From Bacteroidia bacterium (lineage in GTDB: Bacteria; Bacteroidota; Bacteroidia; Chitinophagales; Chitinophagaceae), in contig JAUICZ010000006.1 in the NCBI GenBank assembly GCA_030429205.1, forward strand, positions 1 to 64,000: DNA of 64,000 nucleotides, given 5' to 3'. The position numbers and the translations under genes were made by a program. Below are positions 8,184-16,914 of this stretch, piece after piece. The notes below the pieces were generated by a model. It did not search any database, had not been told where the DNA came from, and worked only from the letters and a program-made list of their open reading frames with translations. Position 1 is the first letter of the stretch. Every line of letters begins with the position of its first letter.

Positions 8184-8585
8184 ATGATAATACATAAATC
8201 CATACCCCTCCTTCTACTGCTATGTATTATGCATGAGGCAAAAGGCCAAACAAAACTATCCCAGGAACAAATAATAAAGGGAAAACTAATCGGGAGATAT
8301 TGGACAACAAACAATAGAAGTACAAAAGATTGGGGCGCTATTTTCTACAGATCAGACTCTTCAAGCTGGCGTCAATCAATCCATGGATTGACTTTCAAAT
8401 TTGACAAAACATTTGAAGAGAGCCCTAAAAGACGTTGCGGCCATGACAGAAAACCCTATTCCGGAAACTGGTATGTTTCTAATGATACTCTTTATCTTAA
8501 CAAGGCTACAGGAGAAAAAATCTGGGCATTTAAAGTACTGGAAGTAAATAAGAAGAAATTGATAATAAAGTATGTCAAACCTTAA
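8184..8585 (+). CDS. Small secreted protein of unknown function
   Basis: A 133-residue protein with a signal peptide (hydrophobic run at 6-16, cleavage near AKGQ). The mature part contains LIGRYWTTNN, FKFDKTFEE, SGNWYVSNDTLYL and a lysine-rich end. The alternation of short beta strands with GxW and TLYL resembles lipocalin-like stress-sensing envelope proteins common in Bacteroidota, but no family signature is strong enough to name. Its TAA stop shares the palindrome TTAA (8582-8585) with the stop of the convergent epimerase gene. Confidence 0.72.
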   Translation: MIIHKSIPLLLLLCIMHEAKGQTKLSQEQIIKGKLIGRYWTTNNRSTKDWGAIFYRSDSSSWRQSIHGLTFKFDKTFEESPKRRCGHDRKPYSGNWYVSNDTLYLNKATGEKIWAFKVLEVNKKKLIIKYVKP

Positions 8586-9118
8586 AACACACTATTCCAA
8601 TCTTCCAGCTTCGGAAACGAGAGATCTCTTTCTGACATAATAGGGTTTTCTACTTCCCAATCAAAATCAAAGCTATTGTATAAAATACCCGTATCATGTT
8701 CTTTGGTGTATTCTGATGATACTAAGTAATATGTAAGTGCATCATCAGTTAAAGACTTAAATCCATGCGCAAAACCTTTAGGAATATAGTAGGCTTTATG
8801 ATTTTCGGCAGTCAGTTCTTGTGCATAATACTGGCCATATGTTTTAGAGTCTTTACGCAGATCTACAATAACATCCAGTATAGCACCTTGCGGGCAAAAA
8901 ACTACTTTGGCATGATGATGTGGTGGTGTTTGAAAGTGCATACCTCTTATCACATCTTTTTTCGATAGTGAAAAATAGCTTTCTTTCAACTCAAAATTGA
9001 CACCTTGCTCCTCTAAAGTTGAAGTATGAAATGATTTAATAAAACTACCTCTATCGTCGTAAAAAGCAGGTAGCGTTATTACAAAAGCTCCATTTAATAT
9101 CGATTTAAAATGCCACAT
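8582..9118 (-). CDS. dTDP-4-dehydrorhamnose 3,5-epimerase-like sugar epimerase
   Basis: RmlC-type cupin of 178 residues. Conserved elements are RGMHFQTPPHHHAKVV (substrate and base region), DVIVDLRKDSKTYG and IPKGFAHGFKSL. RmlC enzymes epimerise C3 and/or C5 of nucleotide 4-keto-6-deoxy sugars. Here the gene follows rfbF and rfbG, which make CDP-4-keto-6-deoxyglucose. It probably acts on a CDP rather than a dTDP sugar; this is inference from context. Its start codon touches the stop of rfbG (both include 9118), so the three genes look translationally coupled. Confidence 0.85.
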   Translation of the reverse strand: MWHFKSILNGAFVITLPAFYDDRGSFIKSFHTSTLEEQGVNFELKESYFSLSKKDVIRGMHFQTPPHHHAKVVFCPQGAILDVIVDLRKDSKTYGQYYAQELTAENHKAYYIPKGFAHGFKSLTDDALTYYLVSSEYTKEHDTGILYNSFDFDWEVENPIMSERDLSFPKLEDWNSVF

Positions 9119-10215
9119 TAGTCTGTATCTCCAAAGTATTTTTTGATTTGCTCTAATGTTTTTTCAGTAGCAGACTGGGACTTATTGGCATACCAATCAG
9201 CCGTCCACTCTATAGATGTTCTGGCATCCATTTGCGGTTGCCAACCTGTTTTTTCTTTTGCCTTGCTACTATCCAACAATAAAAGTTTTGCTTCGTGCAG
9301 TGCACCTGCTTGCTCTGCAGACTGATAACTTCCTTTACCGTAACGCTCCGTAAATATGTTGGTTAATTCTTCAACTGTCAACATATCATTCTGGTCAGGA
9401 CCAAAATTGTATGCCGTAATATGTTCTTTGGGCTGCTCACTCATTTTTGCTGCTAAGTACAAATATGCACCGACAGGCTCCAACACATGTTGCCAAGGGC
9501 GAACGGATTTAGGGTTTCTTAACCCCACAGCCTCATCATGTTCTATTGCTCTAACTATATCAGGTATTATCCTATCATCAGCAAAATCACCTCCACCAAT
9601 AACATTACCTGCACGTACAGATGCTACTGACTTTTGGTGTTTATCATAATTGTCTTTATTAAAGAAAGAACGTTGATAAGATTCAATAACAATCTCTGCC
9701 GCAGCTTTACTGGCAGAGTAAGGGTCGTATCCACCAAGTTTGTCATCCTCGTTAAACGGCACGCCTCTTTCTGGATTTTGATACACTTTATCAGTAGTGA
9801 TCATTAATGCTACGCATGGATTTGCCACATCTCTTAATGCATCCAATATATGTGCAGAACCTTGAGTGTTGACCATAAAAGTATCCGCAGGCTGATCGTA
9901 ACTACGCCTAACTAAAGATTGTGCTGCCAAATGAAAAACAAAATGAGGCTCAAACCTTACCAGCTCACCATGCAGCTTTTTCAAATCTCTCAAATCTTCT
10001 ATTACAGAAGCATAGCAAAGCTCATCACCGTTTATCTGATTGTATAAGTCTTCTTCTTTTTCAGGTGCAAGAGCATATCCTTTCACATCTGCTCCCAACC
10101 AGTTCAATATCTGCAACATCCAGGCACCTTTAAAACCAGTATGCCCGGTTAAGAATACTCGCTTGCCTTCAAAAACAGACTTAAGATATTTTGCGTTTAC
10201 CAGTTTCTCCATTTG
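9118..10215 (-). CDS. rfbG: CDP-glucose 4,6-dehydratase
   Basis: Extended short-chain dehydrogenase/reductase that converts CDP-glucose to CDP-4-keto-6-deoxyglucose. The NAD-binding GHTGFKGAW loop is near residue 25, the catalytic YxxxK appears as PYSASKAAAE, and RAGNVIGGGDFADDRIIPD is typical of RfbG. About 365 residues from the ATG at 10215 (MEKLVNAKYL), which overlaps the end of rfbF by 19 bp; an upstream ATG at 10230 would add five residues. It is the middle gene of the rfbF-rfbG-epimerase operon for a deoxy-sugar of surface polysaccharide. Confidence 0.93.
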   Translation of the reverse strand, partial: QMEKLVNAKYLKSVFEGKRVFLTGHTGFKGAWMLQILNWLGADVKGYALAPEKEEDLYNQINGDELCYASVIEDLRDLKKLHGELVRFEPHFVFHLAAQSLVRRSYDQPADTFMVNTQGSAHILDALRDVANPCVALMITTDKVYQNPERGVPFNEDDKLGGYDPYSASKAAAEIVIESYQRSFFNKDNYDKHQKSVASVRAGNVIGGGDFADDRIIPDIVRAIEHDEAVGLRNPKSVRPWQHVLEPVGAYLYLAAKMSEQPKEHITAYNFGPDQNDMLTVEELTNIFTERYGKGSYQSAEQAGALHEAKLLLLDSSKAKEKTGWQPQMDARTSIEWTADWYANKSQSATEKTLEQIKKYFGDTD

Positions 10216-10970
10216 GGGTTTGTTTGCCAAAGATGTTCTAAATCTTCTTTATCTCTAAGCGTATCCATACACTTCCAGAAATCGTCATGCTTGTATGCTC
10301 CTATTTGTCTTGCTTCTGCCAACTTATCCATTGGGTAGCGTTCCCACATAATCGGGTCAGCATCTTCAGGCAAGTAATCTTTTATCTCTGGTTGCAGAAC
10401 AAAGAACCCTCCGTTTATCCATGTTCCTGAATCGGCAGGCTTCTCTTCAAACTTATTGATCGTTCCGTCGTCCTCCATTTTAATCACACCAAAACGACTG
10501 GTAGCCTGTATCGCAGTCATGGTACAAACCTTGCCGCTATTGTTATGAAACTTCAGTAACTCATCAATATTGACATTACTAACACCATCGCCATAAGTCA
10601 GCATGAACGGCTCGTTATTAGTATATGGCAATACTCTTTTTAAACGGCCTGCAGTCATCGTATCAAGTCCTGTATCTATCATAGATACCTTAAACGGCTC
10701 TGCATTATTATGATGAACCTCAATATCATTATTTGAAAGGTCAACAGTAATATCTGCATTATGCAAAAAGTAGTTAGCAAAATACTCTTTGATCATCCAG
10801 CCTTTGTACCCAAGACATATAATGAACTCATTATGACCATAAGCAGCATAATTTTTCATGATATGCCACAAAATAGGTTTACCGCCTATTTCTATCATCG
10901 GCTTTGGACGTAATTGAGACTCTTCGGCTATTCTTGTTCCTCTTCCCCCTGCAAAAATGACTACTTTCAT
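10197..10970 (-). CDS. rfbF: Glucose-1-phosphate cytidylyltransferase
   Basis: A nucleotidyltransferase of 257 residues that makes CDP-glucose from glucose-1-phosphate and CTP. The signature GGRGTRIAEES followed by RPKPMIEIGGKPILWHIM lies at the N-terminus. LTYGDGVSNVNI supplies the metal-binding aspartate, and WINGGFFVLQPE and ERYPMDKLAE are diagnostic of RfbF over RmlA. It is the first gene of the CDP-sugar operon; the preceding 93 bp hold no recognisable promoter box or hairpin. Confidence 0.95.
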   Translation of the reverse strand: MKVVIFAGGRGTRIAEESQLRPKPMIEIGGKPILWHIMKNYAAYGHNEFIICLGYKGWMIKEYFANYFLHNADITVDLSNNDIEVHHNNAEPFKVSMIDTGLDTMTAGRLKRVLPYTNNEPFMLTYGDGVSNVNIDELLKFHNNSGKVCTMTAIQATSRFGVIKMEDDGTINKFEEKPADSGTWINGGFFVLQPEIKDYLPEDADPIMWERYPMDKLAEARQIGAYKHDDFWKCMDTLRDKEDLEHLWQTNPKWRNW

Positions 10971-11063
10971 TCTAGGTGTTTAATTAATTCTAATGTCTAA
11001 CAAATATAATGGGAAAGAAAAGAAATTCACGTTGATGGTTGGGATATGAGATAAATTTAACGC

Positions 11064-11930
11064 TTAGTGCTCTACTTTATGATAGCTAGATGGCACTGAA
11101 AAGGGGAAATTTAATTGTTCATCAAAAGTGGCATTGTTAAAACTCATCGTCAAATAATGCAGCTGTTTATTATTGTTGATGTTTATAACCCTGTCATTTG
11201 AAAACTTCTTCATCGAGATCATTTCATAGTCCTTATACTGTATCATACCTGCAACACCAGACTTTCCAACTACAGATAACATTTGCAAACTACGCATGGT
11301 GCTGTCTTGTTTATTGTACTTAACCTGCTGACGCATTTCTTCATCAGTAACACTTAAAACATATTGGTTTGCACTAATATGCGCTGCACTTACCTTCCCT
11401 GAACGATTGAGCACATCTCCCAATATCAACCTTTCTATTGTAGAGTAATCTGCAGCGACGGGTATAAGTTTTTGCGCTTCAGATATGGGCATTTGCATTA
11501 CTTCTTTTTGCAAGTAATTAATCATTAACAAGCTATCTCTGGTTATGAGAATCCTGGCTACGTTTACAATACCCATACCTGCAGTAATATGTATCCATAT
11601 CACACTATCGTGTACAACCCTAAAGTTTGCAGTAAAGTCTTGCTTCTGGCCACCACCCTCATAGTGCATTTTCGCCTTACCCTTAAAAGTTCTGAAATTT
11701 ATTGTTTTTCTCCACAACGGCTCTAAGTCCGCTATTAATCGTTCGTTGGGGCTCAACTCTTTTGGTGCTGTAAGTAAGCCGTTCGCAAATGCATTAACAT
11801 CTTCAAAATACCCTCCCTGAGCATATAGAGCAGAGTCTATGGATATGCCATCACCTTTGGTTGCACCCTTTTTCCCACACGAAGCAACCATCAATAGTGA
11901 TATAGATATTAACAACAACCATTTACTCAT
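11064..11930 (-). CDS. DUF4292 lipoprotein
   Basis: A 288-residue lipoprotein with a lipobox ending at Cys18 (LLMVASC). The rest is predicted beta-rich, with repeated strands such as FTANFRVVHDSVIWIHI and RILITRDSLLMINYLQKEV, resembling LolA/LolB-like lipoprotein carriers. DUF4292 proteins are conserved in Bacteroidota, usually beside a TPR protein. A role in outer-membrane lipoprotein or lipid transport has been suggested for this fold but is not proven. Its start overlaps the TPR gene stop by 8 bp, so it is translationally coupled as the last gene of the dut operon. Confidence 0.85.
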   Translation of the reverse strand: MSKWLLLISISLLMVASCGKKGATKGDGISIDSALYAQGGYFEDVNAFANGLLTAPKELSPNERLIADLEPLWRKTINFRTFKGKAKMHYEGGGQKQDFTANFRVVHDSVIWIHITAGMGIVNVARILITRDSLLMINYLQKEVMQMPISEAQKLIPVAADYSTIERLILGDVLNRSGKVSAAHISANQYVLSVTDEEMRQQVKYNKQDSTMRSLQMLSVVGKSGVAGMIQYKDYEMISMKKFSNDRVININNNKQLHYLTMSFNNATFDEQLNFPFSVPSSYHKVEH

Positions 11931-13653
11931 ACAGCTTTTTGTCCTTTATCTTCTTATCAATATCAACATTATCTGTACCTAGATCTTTTGCCTTACTCCA
12001 ACTCTCTACAGCTTTGTCAATGTCACCCATTTTGTAATATACATCCCCAAGGTGCTCCCATAAAGTACCGCTGGCTGTCTCTTCTTCCTTCCCTATAGCT
12101 TTTTCAATATACTCCTTTGCCTTTTTATAATGGCCTTGTTTGTATAATATCCAGCCGTATGTATCTAAAAAAGTAGGCATATCTGGAGATAGCTCTAAAG
12201 ACCTTCGAGACATTTGCTCTGCTTCAGAAAGCCTTTCTCCTCTCATGGAAAGGTAATAGCTGTAATTATTTAAAGTTGTAGGGTTGTTAGGCTGTATCTC
12301 AAGTGCTTTTTCAAAATTCTCGTCAGACTGCTTATAATCTTTAAGGCTGTTGTAAATATCCCCTAACATAGAAAACATGTTCGCCAAGTCTCCCTTATTC
12401 TCTTCAGGTGTCATGTCTACTGCTCTAGTAATTGATGTAGCAGCTTTTTCAAACTGCTTATCACTATTTAACCCTACCCCTTTTAAAAAGTGCAGGTTTG
12501 CCTGGTTAGGGAATATCCTCAGTGCCCTGTTACTATATTTCAACAAAGAGTCAATATTATTATCTTGAATATAAACAGATAATAAATTCCTCCATGCCTG
12601 GTAATTTGCAGGATCTATGTTTAAGGCTTTTTTGTATTGTTCTTCTGCTTTTTCTGAATCTCCTGATATTGCCAACATATTAGCGTAGGCATGCAAAGCT
12701 TGTGCATTATCAGGGCTTTGAATAGCTATACTTTCTGCCATCTCCATTGCAAACTTTTTGTCAGACTCACTGTTATGTTGCATTAAGTATGTCTGCAGTA
12801 TAGTTAGCTGAGTGTTTGCATCTAAAGAACTATTAGTAACAACACGTTTTAAGTATTTTTTATAGTTTACTTCATCGCCTATGTTCTTGTAGTAATCTGA
12901 CAGACTTAATTGTATACCCGGATCTTCAGGAAAACGCTCCTCTGCACTTCTGTATATTTCAGCAGCCTTATCCGGCTCATCATTATTGTTATACATTTCA
13001 GCAAGACGGATATAGTACTTGCTTTCATCAGGCACAATTGTAATAAGTTTGTTATTAACTTCTACAGCTTTATCCAGCTCATTACTATTTAAATACAATT
13101 GCAGTTTTCGCTCAAGCACCTCTTCGTCATCACCATATATGTCTAGTAATTTATCGTATGTAGCTACAGCTTTCTTAGTATTTTCAGAACGCTGGTATAT
13201 ATAAGCCAATGTCTGCAGCAGCTCCTTGTCATTAGGGTCTTTCTCTACTATACTCTCATATAAGCGAGCAGCTTCTTTAAACCTGTTTTGCCCCATGAGC
13301 AATACGGCATAGCGCTCTTTATACCACCTATTTCCGGGCTGTAAATCAATTGACTTCTTAATGTATTGCTCTGCTTCTGAAAAATTCTTTTTAGCCAAGC
13401 TCAACTTCCCCAAATCAAAATAAGCACCTGCTGCTTTAGGGTCTAACGCTACCACCTCTTTTAGTAGTTGCTCTGCTTCATCAGACTCACCATGTCTTCT
13501 AGCTTTAACTGCATCGTAAAACTTAGCATGTGCAGAGAGTTCATTATGCTGCTCTATTGATGGTACGACAGTATCTGCTTCCTGACCGGAGGCAACACTA
13601 CTACCCAGCAAGCAGATGCTTGCTATACACCAAAATGTCAAACATAATCTCAT
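11923..13653 (-). CDS. Secreted tetratricopeptide-repeat protein
   Basis: 576 residues with a signal peptide (cleavage near SVASGQ) followed by an almost continuous TPR superhelix. At least ten TPR-like units are visible, for example AGAYFDLGKLSLAKKNFSEAE, AQALHAYANMLAISGDSEKAE and NPTTLNNYSYYLSMRGERLSEAE. It is probably a periplasmic or outer-membrane-associated scaffold. Its ATG overlaps the stop of the nucleotidyltransferase gene (ATGA-type overlap) and its own stop overlaps the DUF4292 start. This dut / nucleotidyltransferase / TPR / DUF4292 order recurs in Bacteroidota. Confidence 0.9.
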   Translation of the reverse strand: MRLCLTFWCIASICLLGSSVASGQEADTVVPSIEQHNELSAHAKFYDAVKARRHGESDEAEQLLKEVVALDPKAAGAYFDLGKLSLAKKNFSEAEQYIKKSIDLQPGNRWYKERYAVLLMGQNRFKEAARLYESIVEKDPNDKELLQTLAYIYQRSENTKKAVATYDKLLDIYGDDEEVLERKLQLYLNSNELDKAVEVNNKLITIVPDESKYYIRLAEMYNNNDEPDKAAEIYRSAEERFPEDPGIQLSLSDYYKNIGDEVNYKKYLKRVVTNSSLDANTQLTILQTYLMQHNSESDKKFAMEMAESIAIQSPDNAQALHAYANMLAISGDSEKAEEQYKKALNIDPANYQAWRNLLSVYIQDNNIDSLLKYSNRALRIFPNQANLHFLKGVGLNSDKQFEKAATSITRAVDMTPEENKGDLANMFSMLGDIYNSLKDYKQSDENFEKALEIQPNNPTTLNNYSYYLSMRGERLSEAEQMSRRSLELSPDMPTFLDTYGWILYKQGHYKKAKEYIEKAIGKEEETASGTLWEHLGDVYYKMGDIDKAVESWSKAKDLGTDNVDIDKKIKDKKLYE

Positions 13654-14657
13654 GAACGTGTTGAAAAATCGCCTATACTTATATTCTGCGGCTTTTCATT
13701 GTAATTTACACTTTTACCCAACATAGAGTTTGAAATACAAGCATTTTTAACAATACTATCCGCTTGTACAATAGTATTACTAATACGGGCATCCTCAATA
13801 TGTACACCTGCCTCCATAGACACATGAGGACCCACCACTGCATTCTTGATAACACAGCCTTCAGCAATATAACATGGAGGTATTATTACAGCATTCTCTG
13901 TAACAACTGAAGAATGCACTAACTCTTCTGTATCCTTCTTTAACTCCAGGATACGTTGGTTCGTATATACCGTCGCATCTTTATTACCACAATCCAACCA
14001 CTCTTCAACAACATCAGTATAAAACTTCATGCCTTGCTTCAACATGTGATCCATGGCATCTGTAATCTGATATTCTCCTTTTAGCTTAATATCATTATCT
14101 ATTAAACGCTGCAACTCTTTTCTCAAGTTTGCACCATCTTTAAAATAGTACACTCCAATGATCGCTAAGTCACTAACAAACTCTTGAGGTTTTTCAACAA
14201 ATGCCTCTATCTCTTGGCTGTCATTCAATTTAACTACGCCAAAAGCAGATGGGTCGTCAACTTTTTGGGTCCAGATTATCGCGTCTTTATTCGCATCAAA
14301 ATCAAAATTTGCTTTAAATAAGGTATCAGCAAAAGCGATTAAGATATTACTATCCATGCATTCAGCCGCACTCAATATAGCATGAGCCGTTCCCAAAGCT
14401 TCAGTTTGATAACAAATTTTTCCAGTAGCGTTTAAATCTTTTGCAATACCTAGTAATTGTTCTTCTATTTTCTCTCCAAACTTTGGATTGATAATGAACG
14501 CTATCTCTTCTACCTCTTCTTTAGATGTTGAGATAATATCTTCAACCATACGTTGCACAATAGGTTTACCCGCAACCGGTAGTAATGGTTTAGGTGTTGT
14601 TAGTGTGTGGGGTCTCATCCTTTTCCCCATTCCCGCCATTGGAATAATAATGTTCAT
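13650..14657 (-). CDS. Sugar-phosphate nucleotidyltransferase with left-handed beta-helix tail
   Basis: 335 residues. The N-terminal nucleotidyltransferase domain begins IIPMAGMGKRMRPHT, with TTPKPLLPVAGKPIV and the catalytic metal site LIAFADTLF. KLKGEYQITDAMD and WLDCGNKD are typical of glucose-1-phosphate thymidylyl/uridylyl-like enzymes. From about residue 245 hexapeptide repeats (VIIPPCYIAEGCVIKNAVVG...) form a left-handed beta-helix, as in multimeric or bifunctional sugar nucleotidyltransferases. No second catalytic domain is visible. Product nucleotide sugar not determinable. Second gene of the dut operon. Confidence 0.88.
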   Translation of the reverse strand: MNIIIPMAGMGKRMRPHTLTTPKPLLPVAGKPIVQRMVEDIISTSKEEVEEIAFIINPKFGEKIEEQLLGIAKDLNATGKICYQTEALGTAHAILSAAECMDSNILIAFADTLFKANFDFDANKDAIIWTQKVDDPSAFGVVKLNDSQEIEAFVEKPQEFVSDLAIIGVYYFKDGANLRKELQRLIDNDIKLKGEYQITDAMDHMLKQGMKFYTDVVEEWLDCGNKDATVYTNQRILELKKDTEELVHSSVVTENAVIIPPCYIAEGCVIKNAVVGPHVSMEAGVHIEDARISNTIVQADSIVKNACISNSMLGKSVNYNEKPQNISIGDFSTRS

Positions 14658-14682
14658 CTATATAGATTTTACCTGTTTAAAT

Positions 14683-15120
14683 TTATTTAATACCTGAATG
14701 ACCAAAACCACCTTCACCACGTTCAGTACCATCAAGCTCTTGAACAGCATCCCAGCTAATTTGTTCATATGTGGCAATAATCATTTGCGCCACACGCTCA
14801 CCATCATTAATTACCTGAGTTTCTTGAGATAGATTTATTAAAGGAATCATAATCTCGCCTCTGTAGTCACTATCTATTGTACCAGGTGTATTTACCACTG
14901 TTAATCCGCGCTTAATAGCTAAACCACTGCGAGGACGTATTTGAGCCTCATAACCCGGTGGCAATGCCATATACAAACCTGTAGGCATTAACTTTCGCTC
15001 TAACGGCTGTAGGGCTACAGGTTCGGATAGTGAAACACGAATATCCATACCTGCAGAACCTACAGTTTGGTATTCGGGCACCTGATGATGCGATTTGTTT
15101 ACTACCCTCACTTTAATCAT
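14683..15120 (-). CDS. dut: dUTP diphosphatase
   Basis: Trimeric dUTPase of 145 residues that hydrolyses dUTP to dUMP and diphosphate. All five motifs are visible: AGMDIR (I), RPRSGLAIK (II), [14 protein letters not shown] with the catalytic aspartate (III), GERVAQMII (IV) and the C-terminal glycine-rich [10 protein letters not shown] (V). First gene of a minus-strand operon with the nucleotidyltransferase, TPR and DUF4292 genes. The 258-bp upstream gap to the divergent GH3-family gene contains no hairpin or clear -7 box. Confidence 0.97.
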   Translation of the reverse strand: MIKVRVVNKSHHQVPEYQTVGSAGMDIRVSLSEPVALQPLERKLMPTGLYMALPPGYEAQIRPRSGLAIKRGLTVVNTPGTIDSDYRGEIMIPLINLSQETQVINDGERVAQMIIATYEQISWDAVQELDGTERGEGGFGHSGIK

Positions 15121-15378
15121 ACGTGGCGCAAAGGTAATAAGACCAGCCCAATTATATTAGTGGTAAACTTTGGTTAATATTTACATAATGGAAGAATTAT
15201 ATAAACCTACAAATAATTGATAATCAATTACATTTGCAAGAAATAGTGTAAAATGCACTTTAAACAATCAAATACATAGCTTTTTAAGAGTATATATATA
15301 GGTTTTTTGAAAGAACTTATAGTTAATTTTATCCCGAACTTTTAGATAAAAGCGAACAAACTACTATTATCGCAGTTT

Positions 15379-16914
15379 ATGGCAATACTGGGCAACCTCA
15401 TATCTCGTTCCTTACTATTTAACAAACGTATCAAGCTTCAGGTAGCTACTCCTGAACAGTTTCAAAAAAACACACTCAGGCAATTGATGGAGCGTGCCAG
15501 ATACTCTGCTTTCGGTAAGAAATATGAGTTTCCGGCTATCATGGACGAAAGTCTCGATTTCATAAACGATTTCAGAACCAAAGTTCCGGTGCATAGCTAT
15601 AACAAAATGCACGATGAATGGTGGTATAGGTGTTTACAAGAGGAGGAGAACGTCACCTGGCCGGGTAAAGTAAAATATTTTGCTCTTAGCTCGGGCACAT
15701 CAGAAAGTGCGAGTAAACACATACCTATTACACAAGACATGATTCGCTCCATCAACAAAACCGGCTTTAAGCAGTTTTGTAGCATGGTTAACTTCAATCT
15801 TCCTCCAAAAACATTCCAAAAGGGAGTGCTGATGCTAGGCGGCACAACAACGCTTTATGAGAAAGGCGGGTATTTTGAAGGCGACCTAAGTGGTATAGGA
15901 GTAAAAAACATGCCCAAGTGGCTTTCTTCATTACTATATAAACCCGGACAAAAAATATCTAAACAACCTATTTGGGAAGACCGTATAAAAATGATTGTTG
16001 AACGGGCAGACAAATGGGATGTTGCTACTGTATGTGGTGTACCTGCTTGGGTTCAGATTGTAATGGAAAAAATCATTGAGCATTATGGTGTAAAAACAAT
16101 TCATGATGTATGGCCTAGCTTTAGTGCATATATACATGGAGGTGTTGCTTTTGAGCCGTACCGTGATAGTTTCAATAAATTATGCTCTAAACCGGTTTCT
16201 TACTTAGAAACATATATGGCGTCAGAAGGCTTTTTCGGATTCAGAAGCAGTCCTGAAAGGAAAGGCATCAAGCTTATACTCAATCAGGGCATTTTTTATG
16301 AATTCATACCATTTAACTCTGACAACTTTGACGATGATGGAAATGTAAAAGATAACCCACAATCTTTACTGATACACGAAGTAGACACCGAAACAAACTA
16401 CGCAATGATGATCAGCACCAATGCCGGTGCATGGCGATACATTATTGGAGATGTAGTTAGGTTTACTGACGTAAACAATCATGAAATATTAATTGTAGGC
16501 CGTACTAAACAATTTTTGAGTTTATGTGGCGAGCATTTGTCTGTAGACAACATGACCAAAGCCATTGATATAGTTGCGAAAAAGATGAACCTTGAAATAC
16601 ACGAGTTTACAGTAGCAGGGTTTAATTATGAAAACCTTTTTGCACATCACTGGTACATAGGTTGCGATGATACAAATGTTGATACCGAAAAGGTTAAATT
16701 ACTTTTAGATGAAACACTAAATCAACTAAATGATGATTATGCCGTTGAACGCACCTCCGCTCTTAAAGAAATATTTGTAACCGTACTCCCTAATGATACT
16801 TTTTACAACTATTTAGAATCAATAGGTAAAACAGGAGCGCAAAATAAGTTTCCACGTGTTTTAAAAGGAGAAGCTTACAATAAATGGGCAAACTGGTTGA
16901 AAGCTGAGTCTTAA
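15379..16914 (+). CDS. GH3-family acyl-adenylating (acyl-amino-acid synthetase-like) protein
   Basis: 511 residues across the full GH3 family, first known as plant enzymes that conjugate auxin or jasmonate to amino acids. The ATP-binding ALSSGTSES lies near residues 103-111. YLETYMASEGFFGFR and AWRYIIGDVVRF, both conserved in the adenylation domain, follow, with a C-terminal cap domain (NKFPRVLKGE). Bacterial members are frequent in Bacteroidota, but their acyl and amine substrates are largely unknown. No signal peptide, so cytosolic. Monocistronic. Its stop shares a TTAA palindrome with the stop of the convergent kinase gene. Confidence 0.9.
   Translation: MAILGNLISRSLLFNKRIKLQVATPEQFQKNTLRQLMERARYSAFGKKYEFPAIMDESLDFINDFRTKVPVHSYNKMHDEWWYRCLQEEENVTWPGKVKYFALSSGTSESASKHIPITQDMIRSINKTGFKQFCSMVNFNLPPKTFQKGVLMLGGTTTLYEKGGYFEGDLSGIGVKNMPKWLSSLLYKPGQKISKQPIWEDRIKMIVERADKWDVATVCGVPAWVQIVMEKIIEHYGVKTIHDVWPSFSAYIHGGVAFEPYRDSFNKLCSKPVSYLETYMASEGFFGFRSSPERKGIKLILNQGIFYEFIPFNSDNFDDDGNVKDNPQSLLIHEVDTETNYAMMISTNAGAWRYIIGDVVRFTDVNNHEILIVGRTKQFLSLCGEHLSVDNMTKAIDIVAKKMNLEIHEFTVAGFNYENLFAHHWYIGCDDTNVDTEKVKLLLDETLNQLNDDYAVERTSALKEIFVTVLPNDTFYNYLESIGKTGAQNKFPRVLKGEAYNKWANWLKAES

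Noticed and set aside
16848-16863. parS-like TTTCCACGTG sequence in the GH3-family gene
   Set aside because: Only the central CACGTG and one arm fit; it is inside coding sequence and lacks the second arm.
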